The translations under genes and the position numbers were made by a program. DNA of 64,000 nucleotides from Spartobacteria bacterium (GTDB lineage: Bacteria > Verrucomicrobiota > Verrucomicrobiia > Chthoniobacterales > UBA10450): assembly GCA_021325495.1 (NCBI GenBank), contig JAJPGZ010000010.1, positions 124,001 to 188,000 on the forward strand, given 5' to 3'. The notes beneath the pieces are model-generated. The model had not been told where the DNA came from and ran no database searches. It worked only from the letters and a program-made list of their open reading frames with translations. Shown here one piece after another: positions 9,282 through 17,847 of the stretch (within the stretch, counting starts at the first letter, position 1; the number at the start of each line of letters is the position of its first letter).

Positions 9282-9961
9282 TTCCGCGCGAGCGCCTTGC
9301 CTTGAACCGCCGGTACGAAATCGCGAATGAAATCGCGAATGAGCTCGTCGGTTTCGCTTTCATCGCGCCCCGCGACCTTGACACCTTTCGTGACGGTCGC
9401 GGCGATGGTGACGTAGGCCCACTGTTGATTTTGTCCGCGCACGACTCGGTCGCGGATGTCGATCCAAGTGCGTCGCAAATGCGATGGCGTCATGTCGGAA
9501 TGGCCGACGAACCAGTAGTAATCGATGCTGTGAATGGTGAAGGAATTATTTCCGACGCGAAGATTGCGGACGTTATGCAGGCGGGTTGCGTTCAGCGAAC
9601 CGTCACTCGCCGGCAAGACCGCCCTCTTCGATTCGGTAATCGTCCAACCTTGCGCCGGCAAACACCGCTCCGGCCGGTGAATGCTGGTGTTCATGTCCGG
9701 CCCGGAGAGGACGACCGACGCGTAGATTTCGTCGCCAGCAGAGTTCTTGTAAATCCGGCGCGCGAATTGCGTGTCCGGCCCGAGAATCGCGCGCTCGCCT
9801 TCACTCACCGGTTGATCGACACCGGTCCAATGTCCGACCTGCGCTGGAAGATCTAACGAGATCGCGGCTGGCTGCATTTCAATTTGCTTCGGTAAGACGA
9901 AAACCGCACCGAGACCGAACAAGAGGCACGCTTCCAGACTAACAAGTCGCTTAGTAGTCAT
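9278..9961 (-). CDS. epsI: EpsI family protein (exosortase-associated)
   Basis: This 227-residue protein has one N-terminal membrane segment and then a periplasmic domain. The domain contains WTGVDQPVSEGE, a YASVVLSGPDMNTSIHRPERCLPAQGW block and a YYWFVGH region, the hallmarks of EpsI (DUF3485). EpsI is typically encoded beside, or fused to, exosortase in exopolysaccharide clusters; its biochemical role is unsettled. Its ATG lies inside the end of the exosortase gene (11 bp overlap), so the two are translationally coupled. A function in export or anchoring with exosortase is inferred. Confidence 0.88.
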   Translation of the reverse strand: MTTKRLVSLEACLLFGLGAVFVLPKQIEMQPAAISLDLPAQVGHWTGVDQPVSEGERAILGPDTQFARRIYKNSAGDEIYASVVLSGPDMNTSIHRPERCLPAQGWTITESKRAVLPASDGSLNATRLHNVRNLRVGNNSFTIHSIDYYWFVGHSDMTPSHLRRTWIDIRDRVVRGQNQQWAYVTIAATVTKGVKVAGRDESETDELIRDFIRDFVPAVQGKALARN

Positions 9962-10964
9962 ACGTCACCGGTTGACGTTCGGGCGCCCGACTGACGCTCG
10001 CGACCCGTCTAAGATCGACATTCACCATTCGGCTAAAGAGGTACATCGCCAGCAGTGCAATTGGGAATGAGATGAAGCCGGATGCCTCGTGGTAAATGCC
10101 GGCCGCGAGATCCGGGTTAATGAATTTCGCGACAAGAATTATCGTGAACACGCGGCCGATGTTGCCGATGATCGCGAACACGACCGAGAAGGCGAGTATA
10201 AGCGCCTTCTTCCACAACCGGTCCTGCGCCAGATGCACGTAAATCGCTGTCACCATCGTGATGGCAGTAAGCGAACGGATTCCGCTGCAACCTTCCGCGA
10301 TTTGGAAATTGAAGCTATTGTCCGCCGCAGTCAGCGTCGTGCCGAGTGCATCAATCTTGATTCCCACAAGATTTGAGAGAACTCCAACGGCGCTTGTGAT
10401 GATGAACTGCAAACGAAACGTTCCCTGTTCGATCGCCGCCACTGGGATCATGAAAATCAAAAACGCGATAGGGAAACGCACGATGCGCGCAACTTCTTTA
10501 CCCCACAGAAAAAGCACCGCGCCATATATTAGAAATGGCACCGAGGCGAGCGCGAGCCGCGGCTGCAAACAGCGACCGCTGAGCAAAAACAAGAGAATCC
10601 CAATGGCCGACCAAACCAGACCTGAATTCGCGCCACGCTTCGTTGCTTTGCGAATTTTGTCCCGATGATACAGCACGAGCGCGAGGGAAATGAAGGGCAC
10701 GAGCTTGGAGTGCTCCTGGTTCATTTGCGGGTTCCACGCCTGCCACGCCCAGGCGGCGGCCGAACACGCGCCGGCGCTAAATGTTCCCCTAACAAATAGT
10801 GGAACGAAGCCGTAAAAATAAACAAACGTCGCGATGAGCGTCGCGATTAATGCCGCTGCCAGCGGATTCGCTGCGGTCCACGAGCCGGCATCGCGGACAA
10901 AACCGCGAGTGTGCTCGAACAAAGACGGGGCAGGTGACTCCGGTTGGCTGCTCGTTCGCTGCAA
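9951..10964 (-). CDS. Exosortase (EpsH-type membrane transpeptidase)
   Basis: This 337-residue protein has about eight membrane segments. The three catalytic signatures of exosortases are visible in order: Cys in EGCSGIRSL (about 224), Arg in NIGRVFTI (about 269) and His in YHEASGF (about 290). The enzyme cleaves PEP-CTERM tails of exported proteins and probably links them to a glycan or lipid. The predicted start is a TTG at 10964; an internal start is possible. It is followed at once by EpsI, and likely substrates occur at 26.6 and 38.0 kb of this window. Confidence 0.92.
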   Translation of the reverse strand: MQRTSSQPESPAPSLFEHTRGFVRDAGSWTAANPLAAALIATLIATFVYFYGFVPLFVRGTFSAGACSAAAWAWQAWNPQMNQEHSKLVPFISLALVLYHRDKIRKATKRGANSGLVWSAIGILLFLLSGRCLQPRLALASVPFLIYGAVLFLWGKEVARIVRFPIAFLIFMIPVAAIEQGTFRLQFIITSAVGVLSNLVGIKIDALGTTLTAADNSFNFQIAEGCSGIRSLTAITMVTAIYVHLAQDRLWKKALILAFSVVFAIIGNIGRVFTIILVAKFINPDLAAGIYHEASGFISFPIALLAMYLFSRMVNVDLRRVASVSRAPERQPVTYDY

Positions 10965-10965
10965 G

Positions 10966-11967
10966 TCAGTGTACCGGTTGCGCGAAGGCGAATCGCTTTG
11001 CGGATTTCGGCGCCATCTGCTCGTAAATCCACGCGTAGGTCCGCTCGAGTCCGTCGCGCAGACGCGTGGAAGGTTCCCAGCTAAAAACTTTTTGGATGAG
11101 CGTGTTGTCGCTGTTGCGGCCGTTAACGCCTTTCGGCGCTTTCAAGTTGTAACGGCGTTTCAATTTCACGCCTGCGATGTCTTCGACAAGATCGACAAGT
11201 TGATTGATCGACACCAGCTCGCTGCTGCCAAGATTAAGCGGCTCGACGAAATCGCCGTTCATAATCATTTGCGTTCCCTTCACGCAATCGTCGATCCACA
11301 TAAAGCTGCGCGTTTGATGGCCGTCGCCCCAGATTTCGATCTCGTGATTCCCGCTCAACTTCGCTTCGATCACTTTTCGGCAAATCGCCGCCGGTGCTTT
11401 CTCGCGGCCGCCGTCGTAGGTTCCGTTAGGCCCGTAAACGTTGTGATAGCGCGCAATGCGCGTCGTTAGGCCAAAATCTTCCCGAAAATGCCGGCACATG
11501 CGCTCGCTAAATAATTTCTCCCAGCCGTAACCGTCTTCCGGCATCGCCGGATACGCGTCTTCTTCTTTCAGCGCGGTCACATTCGGATCGGTTTGCTTGT
11601 CCGCTGCATACACGCAAGCAGATGACGCGTAAAAGAACCGCTTCACGCCGGCGTCTTTCGCCGCCATGCAGAGGTGCGTGTTGATGAGCACGCTCAACAT
11701 GCAAAGCGCGCGATTGTTTTCGATGAAACCCATTCCGCCCATGTCCGCGGCGAGGTTGTAAATAATGTCGGCGCCTTCGACCGCTTCTTCGCACGCCTCC
11801 TTCTCGCGCAGGTCCAGTTGGCGATTGTCGATCTTGTCGAAAACCTGATACCACTCGTCGATCGGTTTCACATCGACCGAACGAACATCGACACCCTGGC
11901 GAATGAGATCGGCCACCAAATGTCCGCCGATAAATCCGCCGCCGCCGCAAACTACAGTTTTAGCCAT
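10966..11967 (-). CDS. GDP-mannose 3,5-epimerase-like SDR
   Basis: This extended SDR (about 333 residues from ATG 11967; an in-frame ATG at 11985 adds six) has GGGGFIGGHL near the N-terminus. LAADMGGMGFI follows, then SSACVY, YGWEKL (catalytic Y-x3-K) and GREKAPAAICRK, WGDGHQTRSF and GRNSDNTLI. These match the plant-type GDP-mannose 3,5-epimerase signature closely; that enzyme makes GDP-L-galactose/gulose from GDP-mannose. In bacteria it would feed polysaccharide synthesis, in keeping with the flanking exosortase and WecG genes. Identification is from remembered family motifs, so UDP-sugar specificity remains possible. Confidence 0.85.
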   Translation of the reverse strand: MAKTVVCGGGGFIGGHLVADLIRQGVDVRSVDVKPIDEWYQVFDKIDNRQLDLREKEACEEAVEGADIIYNLAADMGGMGFIENNRALCMLSVLINTHLCMAAKDAGVKRFFYASSACVYAADKQTDPNVTALKEEDAYPAMPEDGYGWEKLFSERMCRHFREDFGLTTRIARYHNVYGPNGTYDGGREKAPAAICRKVIEAKLSGNHEIEIWGDGHQTRSFMWIDDCVKGTQMIMNGDFVEPLNLGSSELVSINQLVDLVEDIAGVKLKRRYNLKAPKGVNGRNSDNTLIQKVFSWEPSTRLRDGLERTYAWIYEQMAPKSAKRFAFAQPVH

Positions 11968-12003
11968 GGTAAAGAGGGCGCACAATTTCCGCGCGAAGTG
12001 ATT

Positions 12004-12774
12004 TTAGTCCAGACCGTACTTTCGCACACCTGTTAATTGCGCGGCGGCGCGAATGGCGAAAAGCGGGTTGTTGATGAGGTAGCGGCGAGACAGCCGTCGC
12101 GGCTCCTGCGTCAGCCGAAAAAACCACTCCAGGCCCGAGCGTTGCATCCATTTCGGCGCCTGGCGGACTCGTCCGGTCAGGAGATCGAATGCCGCGCCGA
12201 CGCCGATAAAAATTTTCGCTTCCGGCAAGATCGACATGTACTGGGCCATGAACTTTTCCTGTTTCGGTGTGCTCAGGCCGACCCAGAAAAAATCCGGCCG
12301 CGTCGCGCGCACGATCGTTTGCAGATCGCGCACCTCATCGTCATTCAAACGCCGAAACGGCGGCGTGTATGTGCCGACGATACGAATCCCGGGAAAACGT
12401 TTCTCGAATTGATCGCGCAATTGTTCCGCCACGCCAGGAACGCCGCCGTAAAAGAAATGCCGGTGACCTTCGCGCACGGAGTGCTCGCAAATGTTCAGCA
12501 TCAGGTCGGGCCCGTAAACGCGCTCGATCGATTGCTCGCCTTGCAGTTTTCCCATCCACACCATCGGCATCCCGTCCGGCGTCACGAGTAATGCGCGTCG
12601 AAAAATCTCGCGCAAAGTGGGATCGCGCTGCGCTTCGGTCACGCCATGCACGCCGGTGACCGTGACGTAGCCGCGCTCGCCGCGCCGTAAAGCGTCGAAC
12701 AAAATCTCACGCGCGCGAGTTTGATCGATCACGCTGATCGGCACCCCGAGCACATTTGTTTTCTCGATTTCCAT
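12004..12774 (-). CDS. WecG/TagA/CpsF family glycosyltransferase
   Basis: This 256-residue protein begins MEIEKTNVLGVPISVID and contains TPDGMPMVWMGK (TxDGxP motif), ERVYGPDLM, FFYGGVPGVAEQL and VGLSTPKQEKFM. These are the defining blocks of GT26 enzymes, which transfer ManNAc-type sugars onto lipid-linked GlcNAc. They act at the cytoplasmic face of the inner membrane. ATG 12774 is chosen because it overlaps the mutL stop by one base (TGATG). An upstream in-frame extension would lie inside mutL. It is the last recognisable glycan gene of the block. Confidence 0.92.
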   Translation of the reverse strand: MEIEKTNVLGVPISVIDQTRAREILFDALRRGERGYVTVTGVHGVTEAQRDPTLREIFRRALLVTPDGMPMVWMGKLQGEQSIERVYGPDLMLNICEHSVREGHRHFFYGGVPGVAEQLRDQFEKRFPGIRIVGTYTPPFRRLNDDEVRDLQTIVRATRPDFFWVGLSTPKQEKFMAQYMSILPEAKIFIGVGAAFDLLTGRVRQAPKWMQRSGLEWFFRLTQEPRRLSRRYLINNPLFAIRAAAQLTGVRKYGLD

Positions 12775-14543
12775 CAAACTTTTCGTCCGAACTTCTTTTC
12801 CAATTCGGCTAACGAAATCTGGATCATCGTTGGCCGGCCGTGCGGGCAGCAATACGGCAGATCACATGCGAGCAAATCTTGAATGAGCTTCTCGATTTCG
12901 AGATAGCGCAGCGGATCGTTTGCTTTCACCGCGTGTCGGCAAACGGTTTTCGCAATCATGTCTTCGCCCAAACGCAGCGGCGAGCTGCTGTTGCTTGTCG
13001 TCTTCAACTCATCGATGACCGCGCGCAGAAATTGTTCGCCATCGGCCGCCCTAACAAACTGCGGCAGACTGTCGATCTTGTAGGTGTTCGGCCCGAATTG
13101 TTCGATGCCGATTCCCATTTTTTGCAAGATCGACATGTTCCGCGTGATCCATTCCGCATCGCGCGGCGCGACATCGAATGTTTGCGGCAGGAGCAGTTTC
13201 TGCGACGGCACCCCCTGCTCTTCCATGCGTCGCCGCAACTCCTCGAACAGGATGCGCTCGTGCGCCGCGTGTTGATCGACGAGCACGAGGCCGTCGGCGT
13301 TTTCCATCAACACGTAAAGTTTGTTCAAGACACCGATGATTTGAAATTGCTGCTGCCCATTGGAGGGACGCGCTCGGTCGCGTCCCAAATTTTCCAACGC
13401 CGGCATTGCCGCGACCTTTTCGCGGTGCAACGCAAATTCACTTTCCAGTTGCGGCAATTCCCGTGGCGAAGGCGCAGGAGAAAAAGTTTGGGACGACACG
13501 GAGGTCGTCCCTCCAGTTTCAGGAAGGGGCGCGCGAAATTTTTCCTGCCAATCTTCGCGACCGCTTTGTAGCGTCTGGCGAATTGCCCTAACGACCGCTT
13601 CACGCACGCTCGCCGGGTCGCGGAAACGCACTTCACGTTTCGCCGGATGCACGTTCACGTCCACGGCCGAGGGTTCGATGTCGATGAAAAGAAACGTAAT
13701 CGGATACTGACCTTTCATGAGCGCGGTGTGATAGCCCTCGCGCAATGCGGCGCTGATGGTCGCGTTCTCGACCGCGCGACCGTTCACGAATGTCAGTTGT
13801 TGATCGCGCGTTTGCCGGCTGAATCCAGCGCGACCAATGAAACCGTTCACGCGAATGGAAGATGTCGATCTTAGCGGAAGCAATTTGTCCACGAGCTCGC
13901 TTCCGTACAAATCGCGCAAGCGATCGATGAGATTTGTCGTGGCGGGCAATTGAAAGACGACGCGCTCGTCGCGCACGAACGTGAGCGCGATTTCCGGATG
14001 GCCGATCGCTTGGAGGTGAAGTTGATGCTCGATGTTGCGCGCTTCGGTGTTTTCGGTCCGGAGAAATTTCCGGCGCGCGGGCAGATTGTAAAAAATCGAC
14101 CGCACTTCGATCTGCGTGCCGGGCGCTTCGCCGCTGTCGCGCACGATGTCGATCTTGCCGCCATTGACCGCGATGTCGGTGCCGGCGATCGCATCATTTT
14201 CGCGCGTCGTTAGGCGGAAACGCGAGACGCTGGCGATGCTCGGCAGCGCTTCGCCGCGAAATCCGAGTGTCGCAACCGCCGCGAGATCGTCAGCCGAACG
14301 AATTTTGCTGGTGGCATGTCGCTCGAGCGACAACAAGGCGTCGTCGCGGTCCATGCCGCATCCGTCGTCAACCACGCGCACGAGGGAAATTCCGCCGCGC
14401 CGAATCAAGATGTCGATCTTGCGCGCACCGGCGTCGATGCTGTTCTCAACCAGCTCCTTCACCACCGAAGCGGGCCGCTCGATTACTTCACCGGCCGCGA
14501 CCTGGCTCGCGACCGTTTCGGAAAGCAATCGAATGCGACTCAT
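12774..14543 (-). CDS. mutL: DNA mismatch repair protein MutL
   Basis: This 589-residue protein begins at ATG 14543 (MSRIRLLSETV). Its GHKL ATPase motifs are ENSIDAGA (catalytic Glu, Mg-binding Asn), DDGCGMDRDD, SIASVSR preceded by GFRGEALP, and VNGRAVEN, as expected for MutL. The C-terminal dimerisation domain begins near residue 395 (QIIGVLNKLYVL) and has DQHAAHERILFEEL and the CHGRPT-like terminal motif. A decamer motif encodes KIDI within the conserved GARKIDILI. The linker carries a palindromic repeat (13362-13514 region) translated as GGTTSVSSQT. The frame stays open upstream, but that part collides with the Fe-S carrier gene on the other strand. Confidence 0.96.
   Translation of the reverse strand: MSRIRLLSETVASQVAAGEVIERPASVVKELVENSIDAGARKIDILIRRGGISLVRVVDDGCGMDRDDALLSLERHATSKIRSADDLAAVATLGFRGEALPSIASVSRFRLTTRENDAIAGTDIAVNGGKIDIVRDSGEAPGTQIEVRSIFYNLPARRKFLRTENTEARNIEHQLHLQAIGHPEIALTFVRDERVVFQLPATTNLIDRLRDLYGSELVDKLLPLRSTSSIRVNGFIGRAGFSRQTRDQQLTFVNGRAVENATISAALREGYHTALMKGQYPITFLFIDIEPSAVDVNVHPAKREVRFRDPASVREAVVRAIRQTLQSGREDWQEKFRAPLPETGGTTSVSSQTFSPAPSPRELPQLESEFALHREKVAAMPALENLGRDRARPSNGQQQFQIIGVLNKLYVLMENADGLVLVDQHAAHERILFEELRRRMEEQGVPSQKLLLPQTFDVAPRDAEWITRNMSILQKMGIGIEQFGPNTYKIDSLPQFVRAADGEQFLRAVIDELKTTSNSSSPLRLGEDMIAKTVCRHAVKANDPLRYLEIEKLIQDLLACDLPYCCPHGRPTMIQISLAELEKKFGRKV
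13362..13514. repeat. GGAGGGAC-bounded repeat segment inside the mutL linker
   Basis: The segment begins GGAGGGAC and ends GTCCCTCC, and is 153 bp long (51 codons). Bases 13486-13514 are, in reverse complement, identical over 29 bp to 30801-30829 in ftsY. The left end, 13362-13386, is itself a hairpin (GGAGGGACGCG...CGCGTCCC). It lies in the non-conserved MutL linker and keeps the frame. The middle part may be native linker flanked by two short elements rather than one element. Confidence 0.7.
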
Positions 14544-14625
14544 GACAATTTCGATTTTAGATTTGGGATTTCGGATTGCACGCGCCGATTGACTTGAAAG
14601 ATCGACATCGTACCTTGGCAAACGG

Positions 14626-14961
14626 ATGATAAACGTGACGGAAAGCGCTGTCCGCCAGCTCAAAACCCTCCTCGAAGAGAAGCCGGAGAGCGCGGGCAAA
14701 GGACTGCGGGTGCAGATCGCGAAAGGCGGATGCTCGGGACTGCAATATGAAATGAAGCTCGACCAGAAGCAGCCTAACGACTCGGTGACGACGCGCGATG
14801 GCGTGGAATTTTTCATCGACCCGGAGAGCGCGGAATTTCTTGAAGGCGCGACGCTCGATTTTCACGACGGCCTTACCGGGGTCGGTTTTCACATCGCAAA
14901 TCCGAACGCGGCGCGCACATGCGGCTGCGGTTCGTCGTTCGAGGTCGCGCGCCCGGCGTGA
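14626..14961 (+). CDS. A-type iron-sulfur carrier (IscA/ErpA/HesB family)
   Basis: This 111-residue cytoplasmic protein has the three invariant cysteines of A-type carriers: one in KGGCSGLQY (about 36) and two in RTCGCGSSF (about 102 and 104). Length is normal for the family. It receives and delivers Fe-S clusters to apo-proteins. It is divergent from mutL and followed 23 bp downstream by an unrelated membrane protein gene. A decamer motif copy lies 19-28 bp upstream of its ATG. Whether it is the ErpA or IscA type cannot be decided. Confidence 0.93.
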   Translation: MINVTESAVRQLKTLLEEKPESAGKGLRVQIAKGGCSGLQYEMKLDQKQPNDSVTTRDGVEFFIDPESAEFLEGATLDFHDGLTGVGFHIANPNAARTCGCGSSFEVARPA

Positions 14962-14984
14962 AGTTTCCGTTTTCCCCCTAACGA

Positions 14985-16583
14985 ATGGACTACGGCGTCT
15001 ATCGTTACGATGAGCCTTACGAGGGTTACCGTCAGCCGCGGCGGCGCGTAAATTATTTCGGTTGGACGGTCGCAATCCTCCTCCTCACCGGCTTCGCCCT
15101 CGCGGCCTGGCTGTTGAGTTTCTACATCTTCGGTCAACCGGAACGGCCGGAGAGTTATCATGTGTTGCAAAAGCTGCACAAGATCGATCCGCCGAAACGG
15201 TTTGAGCTCACGGCTGCGCCGAAGGGTGAATTTTTAGACGTGAAAGCATTGGTCGATCGCTACTCGGCCATGGGTTCGGCCGAGCTGGCGAAAACAAACG
15301 CGGAGCTGGCGCGAAATTACATTCGCAATTTTCAACAGGTGCGCGGTCTCGTTCCGTATGTGGTCGGGCGTTTCGTCATCATGGAAGCGCGCGAGCTCGA
15401 ACCGTACGACCTGTTTACTTCGGGCATGGTCGCCCTAACGAGCGCGGTGGAAAACGGCGAGCTGCTGATGGAGCACGTGTATCCCGCGGATGCGCCGGCG
15501 GTGCCGTTGATGAAACAAACGCTCACGAGCGGGCTCGAGATTCGACTCGAACGCACGCACGATCTTTCTGCGATCATGCATGTCGAGCGATTAAATGATG
15601 GGCGTATCCTGATCACGACCGTGCCTTTGCTTTACGGCACATACACGGTGACGAAAGGCACGGGCACATTCACACTCGAGCCGCCGCTCGATCTGAACCT
15701 GCGGGCCGGTTGGCCACTCTATAAAGAGCAGTCGCGATTGCGCGCGGAATTGCATTTTGCGGATGCGAAACGCGCATCGACCGGCGCCGCCGGAGCGCCA
15801 CCGGTTACCGGCCTCGAGCCAACGGGCACGCCACCGCCGGCGCAGAACGAACTCGTGCGCGTGGAGCAAGCGAGACCGGTCGAGCCGGTGGTTGCGCAAG
15901 TGACTCCAAAGAATTCCAAACTCGCGAAAGCAACCCCGCCGCCGAAGAAAGGAAAATTAGCGAAAGGACAAAAGCCGACTCCGGCTCCGTCGGTTGCGCC
16001 AACGCAAGCGCCAGCCGTCGCGGTGGCGCAACAAACTCCCGCATTGCCAGCGATACCCGCGCCGAGCGCGGCGCAATCACCACCCGCCGTCGCCGCCGCC
16101 AGTGCCGCCCCCGCACCTGCCATTGCTCCCGCAGTCGCCGTCCCGCCGCCGGGAACCAAAGCATCGCCGGCTGCGCCTAACGAAACGTCAAACGCGCTCG
16201 CTTCCACCGCGGGCGGCGGAACTTGGAAAACATTTGCCGCGGGCAAAATGCCGCTCGGCCGCTTGATCGCGACTAACGACTTGAAAGATCTCGCTGATCA
16301 CGGCGGCGTCGCCGGCGAACGCATTTACTTGAAGGGACAATTTGTGGTGAACGCCTCCGACGCAAACCACGCGGTGCTGCGGCCACGCACGCGACTTGCG
16401 ACTGCGATGTTGCATCTCGGCGGAGCCAACACTCGCATCGTGGTTGAATTTCCGGCCGGCTACACTCCGCCGGTGCAGGGTTCAGTCGTTAACCGCGATG
16501 ACGCGCGCCCGCTCGAGATTACCGAAGTGCGCAAAGACGAAGACGGTCAGCTCAACGTCTTCGCCCGCGAAATCATGCAATAG
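14985..16583 (+). CDS. Single-pass membrane protein with Pro/Ala-rich region, function unknown
   Basis: This 532-residue protein has a Tyr/Arg-rich cytoplasmic start, one transmembrane segment at about 27-46, and a folded region of about 200 residues. An unusually Pro/Ala/Lys-rich low-complexity stretch follows (about 260-400), then a C-terminal domain of about 130 residues. The orientation suggests a long periplasmic part. No family is recognised. Three CCTAACGA motifs fall inside, and a decamer copy lies just after the stop. Confidence 0.75.
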   Translation: MDYGVYRYDEPYEGYRQPRRRVNYFGWTVAILLLTGFALAAWLLSFYIFGQPERPESYHVLQKLHKIDPPKRFELTAAPKGEFLDVKALVDRYSAMGSAELAKTNAELARNYIRNFQQVRGLVPYVVGRFVIMEARELEPYDLFTSGMVALTSAVENGELLMEHVYPADAPAVPLMKQTLTSGLEIRLERTHDLSAIMHVERLNDGRILITTVPLLYGTYTVTKGTGTFTLEPPLDLNLRAGWPLYKEQSRLRAELHFADAKRASTGAAGAPPVTGLEPTGTPPPAQNELVRVEQARPVEPVVAQVTPKNSKLAKATPPPKKGKLAKGQKPTPAPSVAPTQAPAVAVAQQTPALPAIPAPSAAQSPPAVAAASAAPAPAIAPAVAVPPPGTKASPAAPNETSNALASTAGGGTWKTFAAGKMPLGRLIATNDLKDLADHGGVAGERIYLKGQFVVNASDANHAVLRPRTRLATAMLHLGGANTRIVVEFPAGYTPPVQGSVVNRDDARPLEITEVRKDEDGQLNVFAREIMQ

Positions 16584-16636
16584 ATCGACATCGCGCAAGA
16601 TCGACATCTACTCGTCATGCGCGATTTGTTAGGCGC

Positions 16637-17284
16637 TCAGCCGCTTCCTTTCGTCTCTAAAATTACTTTGCCGTCGCGGATTTCGAACGTCTTCAAATCG
16701 TTCGTCTGCGTCCATTCATCGATGTAACGCCGCAACGTAAAGGGCCCGCGCATCATCAATACTTCATTCGCGATCGGCCTGCCATTGACCATGACATCGC
16801 TAATGCGCGCGGTCTGGACATCTCCATCCACCGCAGCCATGACGGTGCATTCGCCATTGATGTAACGACCACTGAACCATCGCGACTCCAGCGGCACGCT
16901 CACCTGCACGTGGGCCACGTTATCGGCGATCGTCACGTGCGCTTTACCCCGCAACTTGCGGTCGGCTGCGATGAGCGCGTTGATTTCGTCCGCCGTCATC
17001 TCGATCCGCGCCGGCGCGTGCGCGCGGGCCGAGCGTTCGAAAATTTTCCAATGCGCGAGCGCGAGCTGCTGTTCTTCCGGCGTAGAGTTGTTAGGCTGAA
17101 GTTCGACATTTTGCATCGCAAAAAACGCCGTACGCAAATGACGCACCGCGAAAACCGATCCGACCACGAACGCGGCCATCAACACCGCGAGAAAAATTGC
17201 GAGAATGAGACAGCCTTTGGCGAAGCAACCCATTCCTTCCTGCGGCCGAGGCGGTGGCGGCGGCTCGATCCAACTCGCGCTCAT
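16637..17284 (-). CDS. Membrane-anchored conserved hypothetical protein
   Basis: This 215-residue protein has a proline-rich N-terminus, one transmembrane helix at about 26-48, and an exported domain of about 165 residues (ADEINALIAAD, then repeated beta-like segments ending KVILETKG). No enzyme motif is seen. Its ATG overlaps the stop of the HIT gene by 4 bp (ATGA), so the two are coupled. The pattern is that of a lipid- or ligand-binding periplasmic domain, but that is only a guess. Confidence 0.75.
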   Translation of the reverse strand: MSASWIEPPPPPRPQEGMGCFAKGCLILAIFLAVLMAAFVVGSVFAVRHLRTAFFAMQNVELQPNNSTPEEQQLALAHWKIFERSARAHAPARIEMTADEINALIAADRKLRGKAHVTIADNVAHVQVSVPLESRWFSGRYINGECTVMAAVDGDVQTARISDVMVNGRPIANEVLMMRGPFTLRRYIDEWTQTNDLKTFEIRDGKVILETKGSG

Positions 17285-17808
17285 GTCCGCGAGTGATTGT
17301 CGATCTTCGCCTGCGCGTCGATGAGCTTGTCATACAACCCGCGCAAACCTTCCGAGATCGTGCGTGTGCCCGCGATCATCGGCATGAAATTCGTGTCGCC
17401 GCTCCACCGCGGCACGATGTGAATATGCAAATGATCGGCTACGCCCGCGCCAGCGCATTCGCCGAGATTGATTCCGACGTTGAATCCCTGCGCCTTCGTC
17501 GCGACGCGTAACAATTGCTGCGCATGCACGACTAAATTCCAAAGATCGACAACTTCATTTTCGCCTAACGAAGCGAGGTCCGCGGTCTTTTTGTACGGCA
17601 CCGCCATCAAATGTCCGACTGCATACGGATAGCGATTCATCATGAGGAACGCGGTTTTGTTACGCGTGATCACGAAATGCGCGGCGTCATCGCTCGCCCG
17701 CGCTGCGTCCTCGAGAAATTGCGAATTGCGCGGCTCCTTCTCGAAATATTCGACCCGCCACGGCGCCCACAAAGTCTCCATGTCGATCTTGCGCGAATCG
17801 TCGGCCAT
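17281..17808 (-). CDS. HIT family nucleotide hydrolase/transferase
   Basis: This 175-residue protein has the histidine-triad motif HLHIHIVPRW near residues 125-134. The preceding NRYPYAVGHLMAVPY segment is typical of the Ap4A phosphorylase-like/HIT subgroup (WAPWR near the start). HIT proteins cleave nucleoside phosphoramidates or dinucleoside polyphosphates using the middle His as nucleophile. The start MADDSRKIDMETLWAPWR includes a decamer copy (KID), and an in-frame ATG immediately after it is an alternative start. It is followed, with overlap, by the membrane-anchored hypothetical gene. Confidence 0.92.
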   Translation of the reverse strand: MADDSRKIDMETLWAPWRVEYFEKEPRNSQFLEDAARASDDAAHFVITRNKTAFLMMNRYPYAVGHLMAVPYKKTADLASLGENEVVDLWNLVVHAQQLLRVATKAQGFNVGINLGECAGAGVADHLHIHIVPRWSGDTNFMPMIAGTRTISEGLRGLYDKLIDAQAKIDNHSRT

Positions 17809-17818
17809 TTCAGCGCTT

Positions 17819-17844
17819 CTGTAGCGGCGGTCTCTGACCGTCGC
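17819..17844. repeat. Short palindromic element beginning CTGTAGCGGCGG
   Basis: The intergenic stretch between the HIT gene and the ArnT-like gene contains CTGTAGCGGCGG followed by a CGGCGGTCTCTGACCGTCG inverted repeat. Its CTGTAG end is shared with the larger hairpin elements at 54012 and 54556, so it is probably a fragment of the same family. Confidence 0.5.
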
Positions 17845-17847
17845 AAT

